From Monarcha castaneiventris obscurior (taxonomy: Eukaryota > Chordata > Aves > Passeriformes > Monarchidae), in contig JAMPIT010000848.1 of assembly GCA_026261815.1 (NCBI GenBank), forward strand, positions 2,046,001 through 2,110,000: 64,000 nucleotides of DNA. The letters are read 5' to 3'. The notes beneath the pieces are model-generated. The model was not told where the DNA came from, did not search any database, and saw nothing but the letters and a program-made list of their open reading frames with translations. The translations under genes were made by a program, and so were the position numbers. This document shows, in pieces, positions 1 through 14,577 of the stretch (its first letter is position 1; the number at the start of each line of letters is the position of its first letter).

Positions 1-1004
1 TCAAACATATTATTCTTTACACCTTTCTAAGTTGTGGCCTCTGCAACTTTCTAGAATAACCATACTCTTCTTCAGAGAAGCTGGGATTGTGCCTAACAAG
101 CCTTCTTGAAATCATCCTTTCTCAAAAAGGCTGAGATAAGACCTAAGGAACAGAAAATCCTCCAACTGCTTTTAGAGCAGCCTGCGATCACTTCTTTTTA
201 AAAAACAATACTAGTTTATTTTTCTTTTAGAGCAACCACAGATGTTCAGATTTGTTTGGTAAGTCAGCAGACCTTCAGTGGGTGTGTACTGTGATCATTC
301 ACAAATTGTGTGGTGTTCTATATAAATGTTATTGCACACCAATGAAAACTAGTAGGGAAGTGCTATCTGAAGATTGCTCTTGAACAGGACACTGGGGGAT
401 CATAATCCACCAGTAATTCCATAAACTACTTAAGCTTTAAAACTTTAAAAATTAAGCACTCAAAGAGTGGCCACAAATTTTGAAGCTTTTTTTTTTGTGT
501 GGAATTCATCTTTAACTATCACATTAGACACACGGTGTGTGTAGATTTTTTAGAGAGGGACTTTCTCTTGATGTACTTGTTTATGAATGCACACATTAAA
601 TGTTGTTTTAAGAGGTGAATATAATCTTTGACAGACATATGGGCTAAAAAGTCATCAGACGTTGAGGAAACAGAGCATTTTTCACAGCATGGCTGTTTGT
701 TTCACTGCTATCCATGTCAGCCCTCAGTACTGATCTGGGGTTGGTATGACATTGTCTTATCTTTCTGTACTAGCTTAGAGGAGATCAAACCCTGTATACT
801 CAGGAAAACAACACAGGATGGTTTTAGAGAGCTTGGATGTTCCAATCTCTTCCCAAACCCCTGTGTAAGAACTGTTAAGTGCTAGAAAATCTGAGCTAGC
901 CATGTAAATACATATTTTTTAAAAAACCCCAACAAGAAGGTTATAGTGTTTATGTCTGCAGATGGCTGAGGCTGCCAGCCTGGGAACACAAGAGCTGCAC
1001 CTAC
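1..1004 (-). other. EYA2: EYA2 intron 3' of coding exon 7 (partial)
   Basis: AT-rich intronic sequence. I looked on the minus strand for the next EYA2 exon (GEYNTHNG-like, followed by the basic stretch) and did not find it. Nothing else is recognisable. Confidence 0.85.
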
Positions 1005-1182
1005 CAGAGAGCGATTCTGTGCTCTGGCTGGTGATGTTGTGGGAGGACTCCTGCAGGGAGTAGGTGGAGGTGGGGATGGCCGAAGGGCTGATGCTGTTTG
1101 CAGACACGTACGGGGAGTTGTAGGACGAGCTGTAATACTGCGAGTACTGGCTCTGGGGGAAGCTGGGATACGACGAATATTC
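1005..1182 (-). CDS. EYA2: EYA2 coding exon 7 (Tyr/Ser-rich)
   Basis: This 178-nt minus-strand exon has an acceptor ending CCTCCAAG and donor TCTG then GTAGGTGC. It reads [49 protein letters not shown], then [10 protein letters not shown] and the first base of a glycine codon. Human EYA2 has DYPSYPGFPQSQYPQYYGSS, STSTYVLQEASHN and QSSESLAG in register. The exon is dense in tyrosines and serines, typical of the Tyr-rich EYA domain 2. It is the last exon of the gene in the window. The next expected segment (the basic region before the phosphatase domain) is not found in 1-1004. Confidence 0.97.
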
Positions 1183-3117
1183 CTTGGAGGAAAAAAAAGA
1201 AACATCTAACTCAGTGTATCTGGTTTTATCTTACAGACAAGTAAGCCACCACCAAAGCAGGGTTACTTGTGCATGCAGCAAGTCATGGCTTGGGAATATT
1301 TCACTAAAGAACTGCATTTCATTCACTTATGACATTACATTTCTGCTTCTCCCAAATATACTCCTACTTTATTATGACTGACTAACCAACAAGAGGTCAG
1401 AAATCTGGCAGGTTCTGGGTTTTTTACAGGATTTTAGTTATCAGTGCTGACACATTTCATATTAGAGAGTTTAACAATTTTATCTAAGTAGAGTGGCTTT
1501 CTGAAAGAGGCCATCATGGAGCACACAGTCTTTGTAAACAAAAAAATACCTAAGAAATTTCAAGAACAGAACAAGTAGCTGTGTGAGGGAAGGAGCAAAA
1601 CAGGCTCCATTTTTCCACGATCAGCAACATTTTCTGATCAGCTGTTGGGCTAAACAAAGGAAAAGAAAGTAGCAATTTTTTTTGCAGCAATGCCCACAAC
1701 AGAGTCTGCCCAACTACCTCAGCAATAAATAAAAGCCTGAGTGATCTTCCCTACCCACAGAAAAATGAACTAAAAATACAAGGTGCAAGTGACCTTGGGG
1801 AGGTGAGGTATCACAAAACTCTTTGTCTTGATTTTAAGGTTCCCATTGGAACCCCATACCATTATCCTTGTATGTTTTGTGGGTTTATTGTGAAAAGCAG
1901 GACACTGGAAAACATTATAAAACGTGTCTCTGAAAGCATAAACGGTTTAATTTGGTTTTTTTTGTTTTAATTGCAACTCCTGTCCTTGTCCACTGATTTG
2001 CTTTTCCAAATACAGAACTGTGTTCATGCTCTGGGCATTGTCTTTCTGCAGAAGGCTTCTATTTCCTCAGAAATTATAATTAGTCTCTGGTATTAAATAA
2101 AATTAAATAATAAATAGTCTTCCAAAGACTAAAAGCACTTTCCTCCTTAACAGCTTACATCTTTGTCTGTGACAGCTATTTCATTAACTTTCAGTCACCA
2201 GGGAGCTCTCAAGAACAAAGACTCAAATTGTCATAAGAACAATTAGACTGAAAAAGAAATGAGAGAATTTCACTGTTTTCTCCTACAGAATATTACAAAA
2301 TAATGAAAAAAGCCCAACTTTCCCCCCTTTTTAGGTAACCTCCATACGTCAATCAAATGCACTTCTAACAGCGAATGCTGATGTTTTAAGCCCAAACTGA
2401 AGCAACAAAGTAATTACCCACTGTTGTCATTAAAAATACAAGTCAACAATCACCCTACAAACAAGGAACTGACATTACTGGCCAACCAAAACACCTTTTC
2501 TGGGACAGTGTACTCATCTGCTTGGTCCAAACAAGAGGAGCCATTTGCTACTGAGAAACATCTGTCCTGTGTGTGTGCCTGCTGTTTATTTATGCACACA
2601 CATTTATCAAGGTCTCTGAGGCATGGAGCCCACGGACAGGGGAGCTCTCAAAGAGGGAAGTGCAGACAGCTCCAATGGCTCCACATCCACCAGGGCCTGC
2701 CAACGCCTCTTGCAGATTGTTCACATTTACCACACAGTGCCAAGGCAGCAGACAACAGGATTCCAGAGGCCATCCCCCCTGGAGAGGATGCACAACATAT
2801 CTGGAAGTTTTGAGATGGCAGAAGAATGACGAAACTCTTGGAACTGCTACAGCAGCAAGTCCGAGACTGCCAGGGCACCCTCCTCCTGCAAGGACTGCAC
2901 TCTCTGTGTACTAAGACACATTTTAAAATTAATCAAGACATTTTGAAGTCCAGCAAACAGACAGGCCCATGGAGCAGAGCAGAATGGTGCTCACCAGAAC
3001 ACAAAGTGATACCTTCCTTAAATATATGTGAACACTAAAATAATTCCTCTGATCTATAAATCTTCCAAGTGTTTAAAATAAGTGACAAGGTTGCCAGTAA
3101 CAGATGCTGAACCATAC
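1183..3117 (-). other. EYA2: EYA2 intron between coding exons 6 and 7
   Basis: A 1.9-kb GT-AG intron. It is AT-rich without a recognised repeat family; a locally GC-richer part at 2590-2900 has several chance open frames but no supported exon. Confidence 0.9.
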
Positions 3118-3185
3118 CTGATGCACAGCACTGAATCCTGCAGAATTTGTCAGGCCATTGGCTCCCTGGTAAATCCCTGTTGTGC
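3118..3185 (-). CDS. EYA2: EYA2 coding exon 6
   Basis: This 68-nt minus-strand exon has an acceptor ending CCCTTAG and donor CATCAG then GTATGG. It completes the glycine of QMHG and reads TTGIYQGANGLTNSAGFSAV then HQ. Human EYA2 has TTGFYQGGNGLGNAAGFGSV then HQ at this place. Phase is 1 in and 0 out. It is separated from exon 5 by the longest intron between coding exons (12.4 kb). Confidence 0.97.
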
Positions 3186-6100
3186 CTAAGGGAAAGAATA
3201 TCACAGTCATAAGGTAACTCCAGCAATCAAAATAACAGGGTATGTTCATATAAATAATTTCCAACAGGAAGTAAAATACCAGCTCACCAGAAAAATGTAT
3301 GGCACAAATCTGAGACTGTAAAGACTGGGCTGTTACTGGGGTTTACTGACTGAAAGGCACTCATTACATACACTAAAACATTGCTTGTTTGGCTGGGAAA
3401 CACAGCTGAACACAAGGATTCAGTCCAGATTCAAAATACAGTTACTTCCTTTTACAATAAGTAATGGAATAGTATTTTTTATCTTCTCCTCCTGTAGGAA
3501 AACCCCTCAGGTAACACACATATCCTCCCACATGTGCTGTTTCATGCACGGGTAGCATGGCATCTGTCCTAACTGATCAGGTACCGAGGAATTTTCAGAA
3601 GAGAAATTTGTTCCCTGGTGTTGATATTCCCAGTGTGAGAACAACATTGCTAAGATTTCTGGGACAGCAAGGAGCAGAAATATTTCTTCATCCTGGGATA
3701 TTAGAAGGAGAAAGGATGGACATGGGTCTGTCCCAAGCAAAGTGGCTGATGTTCAGCCAGGCTCCCTCAGCTGGAGGAAGCACTACCACAAAGATTTTGT
3801 TTGGAGAAGTAAATATTCAGGTAGGATCTACAGGAATGGTCTGTCTTTGCTTCCCATCAGGGCAGTGGTAACAGAGCCATAAGCTCTCATCCCCTCACAA
3901 GTTCTAGCCTTGATTTAATCCCACTCTATGCTGGTCTTGATTTCAGTATTTTTCATTCCACATGGTATGTGAAAGAGGTATGATTTTGGTGCTGCCTGGC
4001 TGCACTGGGCTCATCTTGGCTTCGTTCTGTCCCCTCAATGTACCATCAGACTGAGCCCCACTCAGGCCTTCAGCCTTTTCTTCTCATCTGGCTTCTCACC
4101 ATGCGAGTTATTGAAGCAGTGCTGTTTTAACCATATGACACTCTGCATGCCTTCATGTGGCAATCATTCTCCAAAGTTGCACTTGCTTGCTTTTATTTTA
4201 GGACACCAGATTAGCTGGGGAGTGGACAGCTGAACAAACTCCACTCTGCCAAGTGCAGCTACAAAGCATGCACTGAGAAATACATCTCAAGCCAAAAAGA
4301 AACAAGAGAGAGGACTCTGCCCCCAGAACTAATTTGTTGCCACATATGGTCTTTAAAAAGAAAATAGCAGAGAGGAGAAAAACAGAGTGCAGGTGACTGC
4401 CAGGTACCTGGAGGCCGGGGTCTCCCCAAGGCCCAGAATGTGCTGGCTGGGAGCTGAGCCAGTGCAGGTGGGCTCGGGTGATGCTTCCTCCTGGCATTCA
4501 TGCCTTGGTGGTGCATCAGTGTCCAATCCCTCCTGCTTCCAGCAACCCATATGGGGAGACTGCCCAGAGCAGCATCCCAAAGACAGCAACACATTCAGCT
4601 CTTGGCATTTCCCCACTTCCCACCCATGACAGGCTTCTGCAGGTTTTCCAAAAGTCACAGGTATGCAGTAGTATGAATATATTCCTGTGGTAACATCATT
4701 TCTCACCACTGTGAAGGAGAGTAATAGAGCCCCAATGCTTACAGGCAAAAACAACTTTCACAGAAGACAAAACAGCTCTTGTACACCAGAGCTCAAAACA
4801 ATACAGGGGGGAATTTTTGATTTTCCTAAACTGTCATTTAGAAACAATCCATCATCCTTTATTAAAGCTGTCAAGAGGGGGATGAGTTACCTCGAGGGAC
4901 TCACGCTTTATGCGTAAATTGTGATGAGAACATGTTTATTGCTGTGCTACCTGCACATGATACTGCAGCTTCCTGGTTTCCAAACAGTCAGAGAGAGTGA
5001 GAAAAAGGAAAGAAGTGCACAGCTGGATTAAACTTACTCAGAACTTTGTACCAGCTGTGAAGAGCGAGTGTGTCCATGCACACAGAGGGCAGGTAAGGGA
5101 GCAGGGAAAAGAGGGCAGGAACGCAGGGATGAGAGGATGGGGAATGACTCGTGCTCCACAGCTTCCCACAGTGCACTGTGACTGGACCCAGTGTGGTGGA
5201 TTTTACACTGTGGTTTTGTAGAATATATTTTTACTTTAGCTGAGCTGCCCAAGTTCAGGTGTCCCTATAGACCACTGCAGGCTGGCTCCCTCTGTCCAGG
5301 GGATTTTCCAAAGGAAGGACAGATTTTTTGCCTACATACTTAAATATTTGTGAGAGTGCTGAAGATATTCCTTATAAACTGCAGTTCAACCTGGCAACTG
5401 AGGTTTTTCTCTTCTGGCTCCTGTCATTGTACCCTGACCAAGGAGGACTATCATCTCAGCATTGTCTAAACTGAGATCAAACATAACCCTTTTTCCTGCC
5501 CTCCAGCAGTCCATTCAGAGATTTGAACCCCCTCCCCGAGGTGCACCTTGAGAGCTGCTAAGCTCAGTATGTCTTGGCAGCTCAGTGTTACAGCAGAATA
5601 ATTACAGATAAGGACACTGGGGACAACCAAAGTTAGCAAACACTTGGAATTTCTTCCCAGCTGAACAAGGATGAAAAGCTGGGAGAAAAAAAAATCAATT
5701 ATCTGCATGAAAAAGAAAGTTCTTAAAGATTCAGGTTCAGCAATATTTGTCTTGAGAACTGTTATAGCTCAGACCCTGTTCCACTTCACAGCCCAGACTG
5801 GAGGGACCATGTTTTCAATGATGTACCCTCAGTTCAAATGGCAGGAAAACAAACAAGTGCCACAGGCAATGAAGACAAAGATAAACCCTCTCTCTCCATA
5901 AACAGAAAATGAGGCCTGCTAGTCACGATTTCCATGAGCAGCCTTGTAGAATTCAGCAGTTCAGAACACATACCAGAACCAGCCCCAAATGTTTGCTTTT
6001 CCTCCCTAAGTTGTTGATAAGAAATAAACACTTCCATAACAAAATGAATTCTGTCACGTGCAATTTCAGTTTTGCATCAGTAAATTTTACACTCAAGAAA

Positions 6101-9100
6101 CTGGAAAATTATCAACAGATATTGCAAGTTAGCCCTATTTCCCATGTAACCATTTCCCCCCAAACACTTTGCCAGGTAACAGCGCTTCTTGTAATACTCA
6201 GAGATAGACTGGAATGAAGTCTGAAAGTGGTGCTATGTGCAATGGGGAACTCCAAGGAAGCTTCTTGGTAAGCAATGTACATGAATGCCTGGCCCTCTCC
6301 CATTTCTGCCTATTTCTACAGAACCTTTGCTTTCACACATAGTGGCTTTTTTTCCATGGACCTCTGAAGACAACACAATCTCAAACTGAGGCTGGTTTTA
6401 CATTTGCAATACTGCAGAGGTGAGAGCAAGCAATTAGTTTCCATCTATCTTGGTAGCTCAATGCCAAGTAATTGCATTCAAACTAACTCCCTGCAAATCA
6501 GAAACAAGCCTAGGATCTCCCCCTTTGGATCTTCTCCATATGGAATATGGCTCACATCTGTGTTCAATCAAGCCAGTTGCTAAATGTCACAATGCCCTCA
6601 TTCACAGGTAGCTTAAAGAACATTTAGCTCATAATAAAACAATCTAAACTCTGAAGTAGAACAGCTCTTCAGATGTATGGTACTGTTAGTGTTCCTGTAA
6701 AGTATTTCTATCACAAACACACTCGCATGGAAAGGCACTGCATGAAAGGCGTCCACATGCCAGGCATAGCCAGTGCCATGATTTTTCCTTGATAAGTAGA
6801 TGTGGCCCTTCTCTATGTGAGTGTCCAAGGGCAACATGGATAGAAAAACTCTTTGTGAGCTGATTGATGTTATATTCCCCTTCTCATACAGATGGATTTC
6901 ATTTGCTATTTTCCCTTCATTCACTTTTTAATTCGAGCATTCCAAAAAAGCTTATGCCATGGTCAATGATAATTTCAATGGTGCGTGATCTGGCCTGTGT
7001 TCCTGCAAAAACTTTCATACCAGCTTCTCACCCTCTCAGTCTCTACATCTGTCTTTCAGTTACTGCAGTATCAGGCTGCATTTCTTCCCCTCCTTGCCAG
7101 GTATGAGCAAGTAAAGAAAAGAAGGGAATATTCATGGTTATTTTCACTGTATTCAGAACTAAGTTTTGGCATTGCTAAAACAAAAAAAAAAGGCTTTTTT
7201 TCAGCTTATGAATGCACAGTATGATACAGGAATACTGTTGTCTTAGGGACTGGTGATTATGAAGACAGGATGGGCCTGTGGTGTAGCTCAGATCAAAACC
7301 ACAGCAAGCTTTGAAAATCAGGTTTGTGTCCTTGTCTTTCAGGGGTCAGAGGGGCCCTGACAACAGGGACGTGTTCTCCAAGCCTCCTGTACTGCTCAAA
7401 AGAGAACAAGCTGCTATATTTAGAAGAACAGATGGTTTGCACTTTCAACATTCAATGAAATACCCAATAGTCAGAGGAGGAGAGAGCCAGGTTCAACACA
7501 GGTGGACAGTTTCAGTGTTTATCAGAGCTCTCTGGGCAGCCAGCAGCAACTGTGAGTTCAGGAACACTTAAAAGATGCAACACTGAGGGTGGCTACCACA
7601 GGCATTTCTGAATATGTTTGTGTCATGATTTAACTCCCAAAAAAATAGAATGCTGAAGCTTAGACCTAAGCATTTCCTCTCACTTGTAGATGAATCACAC
7701 AATGGTTCCACAGAGAGTTCTCTCAAAGGATTATTTGACCATTTAGGACTAATAAAATAAATGCCTGCAGAGGTCAGCTGAATTGCATGGTATTTTACAA
7801 GGCTGCACATAATGGCTTGTGCATTCTGGCATCACCAAGCTGTTTTCCTCCAGGAAGCAATGCTGACTGTGAGTGATGCAGGCAGAGGCCCCAGTCCACC
7901 TCCCTGCACAGTGTACACTGCTCTGTGCTGTGCACAACATCTGCCTGGAGACTTCCCTGGTCATTCAGAGAGGTTCTTTGCAGTGCTTCAGCTCTCTGAC
8001 AAACTAATGTTTCCTGCAGTAAATACTGCCTTCTCCAAGCTGCTACATTTTTAGTGAGAGGTTAAGCACTCATCAGAATTACCTCCCACCAGCTATACTC
8101 CAGTGCCTTGTAAGGTTCCAAATCCTACAACATCTGCCTGCATTTACTGGGCAAGAAGACTCATAAAACCTTGCATGGCTGTCAGATGTGGAGGCATTTC
8201 AAGACTATCTGACCTGTTAAAGGAGAAGAAAAACTCAACCCATATGTACTTTGCAGCAGATTGCTCAACTGTTTGCCATTAGGCATAATGAACCCTTCCC
8301 CAAAAAGTCTTGTATTTCTGTCTGGAAGGACTCAGACAGTGCAGGGAAGAGCACACTGCATTAACCTAGATGAAAAGCATTATTCTACAACGTTGCACCA
8401 CTTGACATCAGCAGTCTTTGTTAAAGGACATTGCTCCCAAAAGCATATGAACACCTCCTGCAGATGATACTCTCAGATACACAACCCATTCAAAGTAAGT
8501 CCATTTGTCTCCCACCACAATCCCATGCAGTCCTGTCAGCCTGACCAGGTGTTTGAGGGCACTCTGAATGGTGATATAAAACACATTTCACAGTTCAGTT
8601 TCTCTGAGTCAAAGCTCTTCCCCTGCTCCTGGGAGTACTCAACCCACAGAGCCTCAGAGAGCTTTAATAAGTGATGACCGGAGCAGTTTTAAGAGCCTGG
8701 CTTTTACCATCCTTTTGAGCTTGGTCACCTGTATAGCTCAATCCAGACCAACAGTGGTGTTGAAAGTGCTGGGATGGTTTATAGTTACTCTCAGGATTTG
8801 AACCAAAAGCAGTTAGATTTTACCGTACTTTGAGAAAGTGTTTTTAACCATTTCTGTCTAACAATGCTACAGCTATAGAAGGCAATCACACTGGACTCTC
8901 TTTGGAAACAAATCACAAAGAAATGTTTTGAGCCAAAAAGTGAACATCCTTACAGCAAGGATGTAGAGTATTTCGATGCAACACCTTGTTGAAAAAAACA
9001 ATCAGCAAAACTGACTGTATTTGGGTGACTCCAAAGTATAAAGATTCCTACAGCTGCAGTTTCATCCTGGACACAATCCTTCACTGATGGATAACAAGAC

Positions 9101-12100
9101 ATGATAAAGGAAAGCTGGATTTGCCACCTCCTACGCTAACTAGTGGCCATGAACCTCCAGATCCCAGGTCAGCATTCAAATTTAAGTAGCGTTGTCACAA
9201 TTACTGTCATGCCATTGGGGATAAAAACATGCCCTGTCAGCATAGCTGTGCATTTAGCAATTCTCTTCCTCTTGAGCAAAGTAAATCTCCAAATACCAGT
9301 GGAAAAGAGGGAGCTGGTCAGTACATCTCCACTCTTTGACCCATTACTTAGGATCCCTGTAAGTCTCAGCTGACTACTCTAGATCCAGGCATTTGTCCTG
9401 AGGCTTTTCCAGCCTCCGTGCACTGCTTCATTACTGCAGGGGCTGCAGGAGAAGAGCCACAACAGTGGCCAACAGAGGATGCGCAGAGTAAGAAACTCAA
9501 CAACAGGAGAGTGATCTTTGTCCTGGTAATGCCTTGTCAGCTTCCATTAATCTGCCAGTTACAGACTTTCTAAGTCAAATTTTTTATCCTCCTCTTTCTA
9601 TCTGTAATAACACAGTGGGCTCTTCTTCAGACGGTGCAGGTATTCTCATAGTTCTAGAGGTCACAGTACTGCAGTGCAGAAGTGTCACTGTTTAAACCCT
9701 GCCAATATAAACAGAAGGGGCATCCAAATTACATATAAAAAGGCAAGAGTGTTATCCAGTGCCAGCAGAGCAGTTCACAACCCCCTGAGCTGCACAGCCT
9801 GTGCTGACTGAAGAAGGGTCAGGCTGAACTTGTCCACAAACATCATCCCAGTCTCTCATCTATTTTTCCACCACAGCATTACCTCACACAGTGCTTGGAA
9901 ATGAGATACAACAAAAGCAGTACCAATACTGCACAGCATCATGAATCTGATGTTTTCTAACTTTCAAATGCTTGACTATGTAGGTATGATGTTTTCTGAT
10001 ACAGATTTTTATATGTAATTTTACACTAGCTCTTCTATTGCCTTCTAGACATTTTCAAAATCATTAGGTATACTGAATCAATTATTCAGTGAAGGTTCCA
10101 TAACATTTTAGCATATTCTTTGCCAAGTGCACTGTAAGCTGAATAATCAGGGCCAAGTTCATGATTTCCCAAGCTGTTACCATCCTATGTTTTTGGATTT
10201 TTTTATATCCTACAGAAGCAATGAAAATAAAATCCACAAAGAGAAGTCTCTGTGACATCCAGACATCTTTGTGACTGCTTTCTATGCTGATTTTGCTCAT
10301 TAACCCATGTTTTGAGATTTCTATCTGACCTTCACAAATGCTCCCAAGACAGTCAAGCAGCAGGTTAGGGAAATGTCACTTCTTTCTTTGTTGATTCCCC
10401 CTTTCTCAGCACACCAACTTTTCTTGGTATTTTCCTTATCCAGTCCCTATACTGTTGCCCCATCTTACTGCTCCTCCCTGATCCATGACTGTCACAGATG
10501 CTGCCACCTCCCTAGTGCCACCCTCTGCAAGCCTGATCAGAGTCCCACAAAACTCTCAAGCAGACATGAGACACCTCCAAAGTAAACGCTCTGCCCCAGA
10601 GAAGATTCCTGTTCTGGCTGTACCAGTTAATATTTAAATTCCATTAGATGGGAAGAGTTAGAGCAGAGCTTTCCCCTTGGGTAGCAGTAGCACAGATCCT
10701 TGCAGCCTACAGTGCATTACTGTCAACACCTTCACCTCTCCCACGGACTTCCCTCTCCTAGAAGTCAGTTCGTTTTAAAACAAAGTAAATGGAGCACAGT
10801 CAGCCCCTGGTGTTTAAAAATCTTTGAAAGGGAGACTGTGCTGTTATTCTGAGGAACGTTGTATTTACACTGTAAAAAGTGAGGTCTGACCCCTCCTGAA
10901 GAGAGGCGTCTCCCTGCTGAACCCACCACGGAGTGGAGCACAACTTTACTGCCATAGTTTTAGACTGCAATTAATGCAAACCAGCTGTGAAGCAGAAGCT
11001 TTTGAAAGAGGCTGCTCATTTTCTACTGAGGTTTTAATTTTATCCATCTAAGGCATCTGAGTGACAGTTTGCTGAGAACATGCTCTCACTTTCCTTTATT
11101 TTCTGGGACTTCATATGGATTCACTATCTGTATGCCGAAGTGTGATCCACATTTCTCAGGTGTACATTGAAATTTCATCACTATTTTCATCACCAAGTAC
11201 TTCAAGAATCAAGCTTAAAACTAAACATGGACTTCCTTTGCAAAATTCATGCAGGCAGAGGTAACTGTTCATGTCAAATTGGTATTTACGACCTCGTATT
11301 AAATTTTTAACACACAAACTGGCACACAATTTCAAGACATTCTGGCATCTCTTGGAAAAAAATCTGTCTAGATTTTCCAGATATCAACAAAGTTCAAAAT
11401 GTTTTCAGCATAAGAAAACATTTTACTTGATTAATTATTCAGATTGTACTTGTTCTCAGGCCAGAAGAACAATTCATAACCAATTCATTCCACAAACATA
11501 AGCAATATATATATATAATTAATCCATTTTAAATCAGTGTTGCACAAAAGAAATACTAATTTCTATTCATTCACTACTTAACAGCTCATCAAAAGGGCTC
11601 TACAAAGAAAACAAATGTTCAGCAGTAGCAAAGAATTTCACTGCATAGGTCTTTGGTCCCAAATTTATGTCTGTCCCAAGCTCAATACTGCTTAGCAATT
11701 CCTTGGCAAAGGAAAGTTATCCCAGTTACATAACTGATTTTTCCTTTGTAATGTAAAAACTATTTTGTGGGTAGATACATTTGGATATTAAAAAAACCCC
11801 AAAAAGCAGTCAAATCTTCTCCTGCCCAACAACAGCATCCACAGTGGTCTTTGGCCACAATTTTAACTGTTGTGCAACTTCACAGTTTCATACCAGCTGT
11901 CATTTTAGCAATTATAACTCAAGAGCAAGGCATTGTCTAGGAATTAATGACAAGCTGAGAAGAAATGGCCTAATGTGCAATCAAGGGGTAGAACATGCTC
12001 TTGCAACCACAGGAAATGCTCTATAAGCTGGCTGTTACTGCACTCTCTGCAGAGCTGATGGGTTTCTGGGTTAGCTAATGTGCTGGCATAATTTTCTCTT

Positions 12101-13047
12101 TGTATTTTACATAGCTCACTAAATGCTAAGTTTCTTATATTCCAAAGATTTCTCCCCCACCCTCAGCAACAATCAGTTTCCTCAACCGCCAGTTAAGACA
12201 GGAAGTTTTTGGGGGCAGAACTGCAAGATAATCTTCGTGTCTCATGTTCTGTTTCTATCACTGAATAATAATTTTACCAGAAGTCCAAGCAAATCATTGA
12301 ACTGCTAAATTGTCAGAAAATGTAAACTTTAAAAAAATGTGTGCTAAAAAGTAAAATATATATTTATAATACCAAGCCCAGAGTGTTTGGTGATTTGGTG
12401 CTGTAATTGAACACTTACATGAGGATTGATTAAGAAATGAAACGGACCTTGAAGACACATTTTTTTCAGCATGACCAATTTACTACTTCAAAGGCAAAAA
12501 TCTAATGCAAGCTGTTACCTCCTCTCCAGCTTCATGACTTGAAAAGTGAGTGCCATCCCCAGACTGGCCACATGCATATTTCAGATATCTTCATTGTGAA
12601 ATGAATAATTTTGTAAATGCTATAATGACATGGAACAACAACGTACACAGCACTGGTTAAAAAGAAAAAGAAGAGAGAAAAAAAGGCACTCCTTCAGAGC
12701 AACTATGTGAATACCAGATTTCAGTCTGAATGTTACTTGAAGCCTGATGATATCCATTGCTCCATGCCAATTAAAATCTTAATCTCAATCCACAGTACCT
12801 TTGCAGTATGATTTCATGTATTTTTTATGAGCTATGGAACTTGCTAATCTCATCTCCTATATTTATATATGTGTGTGACAACTTACATTAGCTATTTGGC
12901 TTACAAACTCTTCCAACAATCAATTTAGTTTCATGCTAGGGAAGCATGAAAATACATTTCCCCTTCTGGCTGGCTGCAAAATAGCTCTTTTTCTTTACCA
13001 TTTACTGACCAAAAGAATGTTATACCTTTGTTCTTGCTCTTCAGTGG

Positions 13048-13074
13048 ATCCTGTTCTTGCTCAAGAACCAGGAT
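13048..13074. repeat. short inverted repeat (hairpin)
   Basis: ATCCTGTTCTT, a 4-base loop GCTC, then AAGAACCAGGAT. The arms pair over 11 positions with one bulged base. Confidence 0.75.
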
Positions 13075-14549
13075 ACAACTGACAGCTGGAGTTCAAGATG
13101 AGAAGCTGAATGCTACCCCTTTACACCTGCATCACCTGTGTTTGTACTGCAAACAAACAAACCATAACAGAGAGCAGAATTTGGCTTTGGAAGTACTGAT
13201 TTACTGATCACAGCCTCACAGGTATCCCAGCCAGCCAGTGCTGCTGCCAAACAAACACCAGAGGGAACAAACCAGCACCAACTATGCTGGCACTTACTGA
13301 AGGTGAGCCCTGTGAGACAAAAATTTGTCACCCAAGACATCATCTATTTCTTTGGTGAGTGGTGTAACACCCACAATGGGCACTTATTTGCTGCTGTAAC
13401 TCATATCTGAGGGGACAGAGTGGAGGAATCACGAGGGCTGAGCAATCTGACCACCCACCCTCACCCACAGATGAGTTCACTATGTTGCTCTGGGAGCTGG
13501 TCCTCAGTGGAGGCAAGCAATACAAACTTATTTCACTTTTGTACCTGAGCTATTACCACCTTACAATACTTGCAGAGAATAGCTTAAAAAAAGTAATTTT
13601 TTTCCTTCCACTTTGCAATACAAAACTGAGCAGCAGCTGGAGACAGCTTTTCTTGCTGAGCCCCTCCCCATCACCCTCTTCATGATCTCTCTTCCCACAT
13701 GACGCAAAAAACATTTTGTCCTTGAACTGGGAGTTAGAAGCTTGACTCTTCAAGTCCCCCTGAACTTTTCTATAAAAATATATCAAAAAAAGTTTGCTCT
13801 TTTCAGCTGGTTTAGCCCATCACCAGCAAAGTCTCAGTGGTTCTGGAGCTGGCTGGCACCGAAAGCTGCCTTCTCGCATTAGGGAGCCATCACCTCCCCA
13901 CCCCCAAGTGCTGCAGCATGGGAAAGCCCCAAGCCCACATTCCTCGGTAGCACTCAGCACAGGAAGGCTCCTGGCTCCTCACTCAAACCTTTCACTAGCA
14001 CTCAGCAAGGTAAATAAACCATACAGCCAGGGAGCTTCAGACTGTTCCTCTCACAAGCGAGGAGAAGAAGGGTGGAAATACTTGTTTACAGGAAGACACA
14101 TTTACTCCTGCTCCCTGGGCCTTGGAGCAAGCACCTGCCACTTGCAGGAACTGTTTTCTCCTGTTTTCTTTTGCATTAAAGGCTTAGTGAGCTGGCTGAA
14201 ACGATCATCCTGGAATAAATATCTGAAAAGAAGTTATTTCACCTAATTCCACAGCATCACCCTAGGGCACATTCATGCTCATACACATAGCTCTCTTCAG
14301 CCTGTTTTGGTACAACTCATGGCTGTGGCACTGTTGTTTGCAAGTGTAACATTTTCAAGGGCTGATGCACAAAATTTGCTTGTCTAAACCTCTTGACTGG
14401 ACAACGGGGGCACCTTAAAAACCTCAGCCCTAAGAAAGTCAGGAGTCTGCCTTCTCAAACAGCTCAGTCAGCCAACAGAGAACACATGTGGAAGTAGGAC
14501 AGGTGAAACCTGTAGTAGCCAAGGTGACAAAAAACCCCAAACCCATAGG

Positions 14550-14577
14550 TTATATATATATATATATTTTTTTTTTT
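14550..14577. repeat. TA microsatellite followed by T run
   Basis: About eight TA units, then about 11 T. Confidence 0.9.

Noticed and set aside
1..1004. Next EYA2 exon (GEYNTHNG-like) or the phosphatase domain
   Set aside because: Minus-strand frames here show no match; the exon must lie outside the window.
13794..14246. 150-codon plus-strand frame
   Set aside because: No recognisable domain or exon borders, low-complexity Ser/Leu composition, inside the EYA2 intron on the opposite strand.
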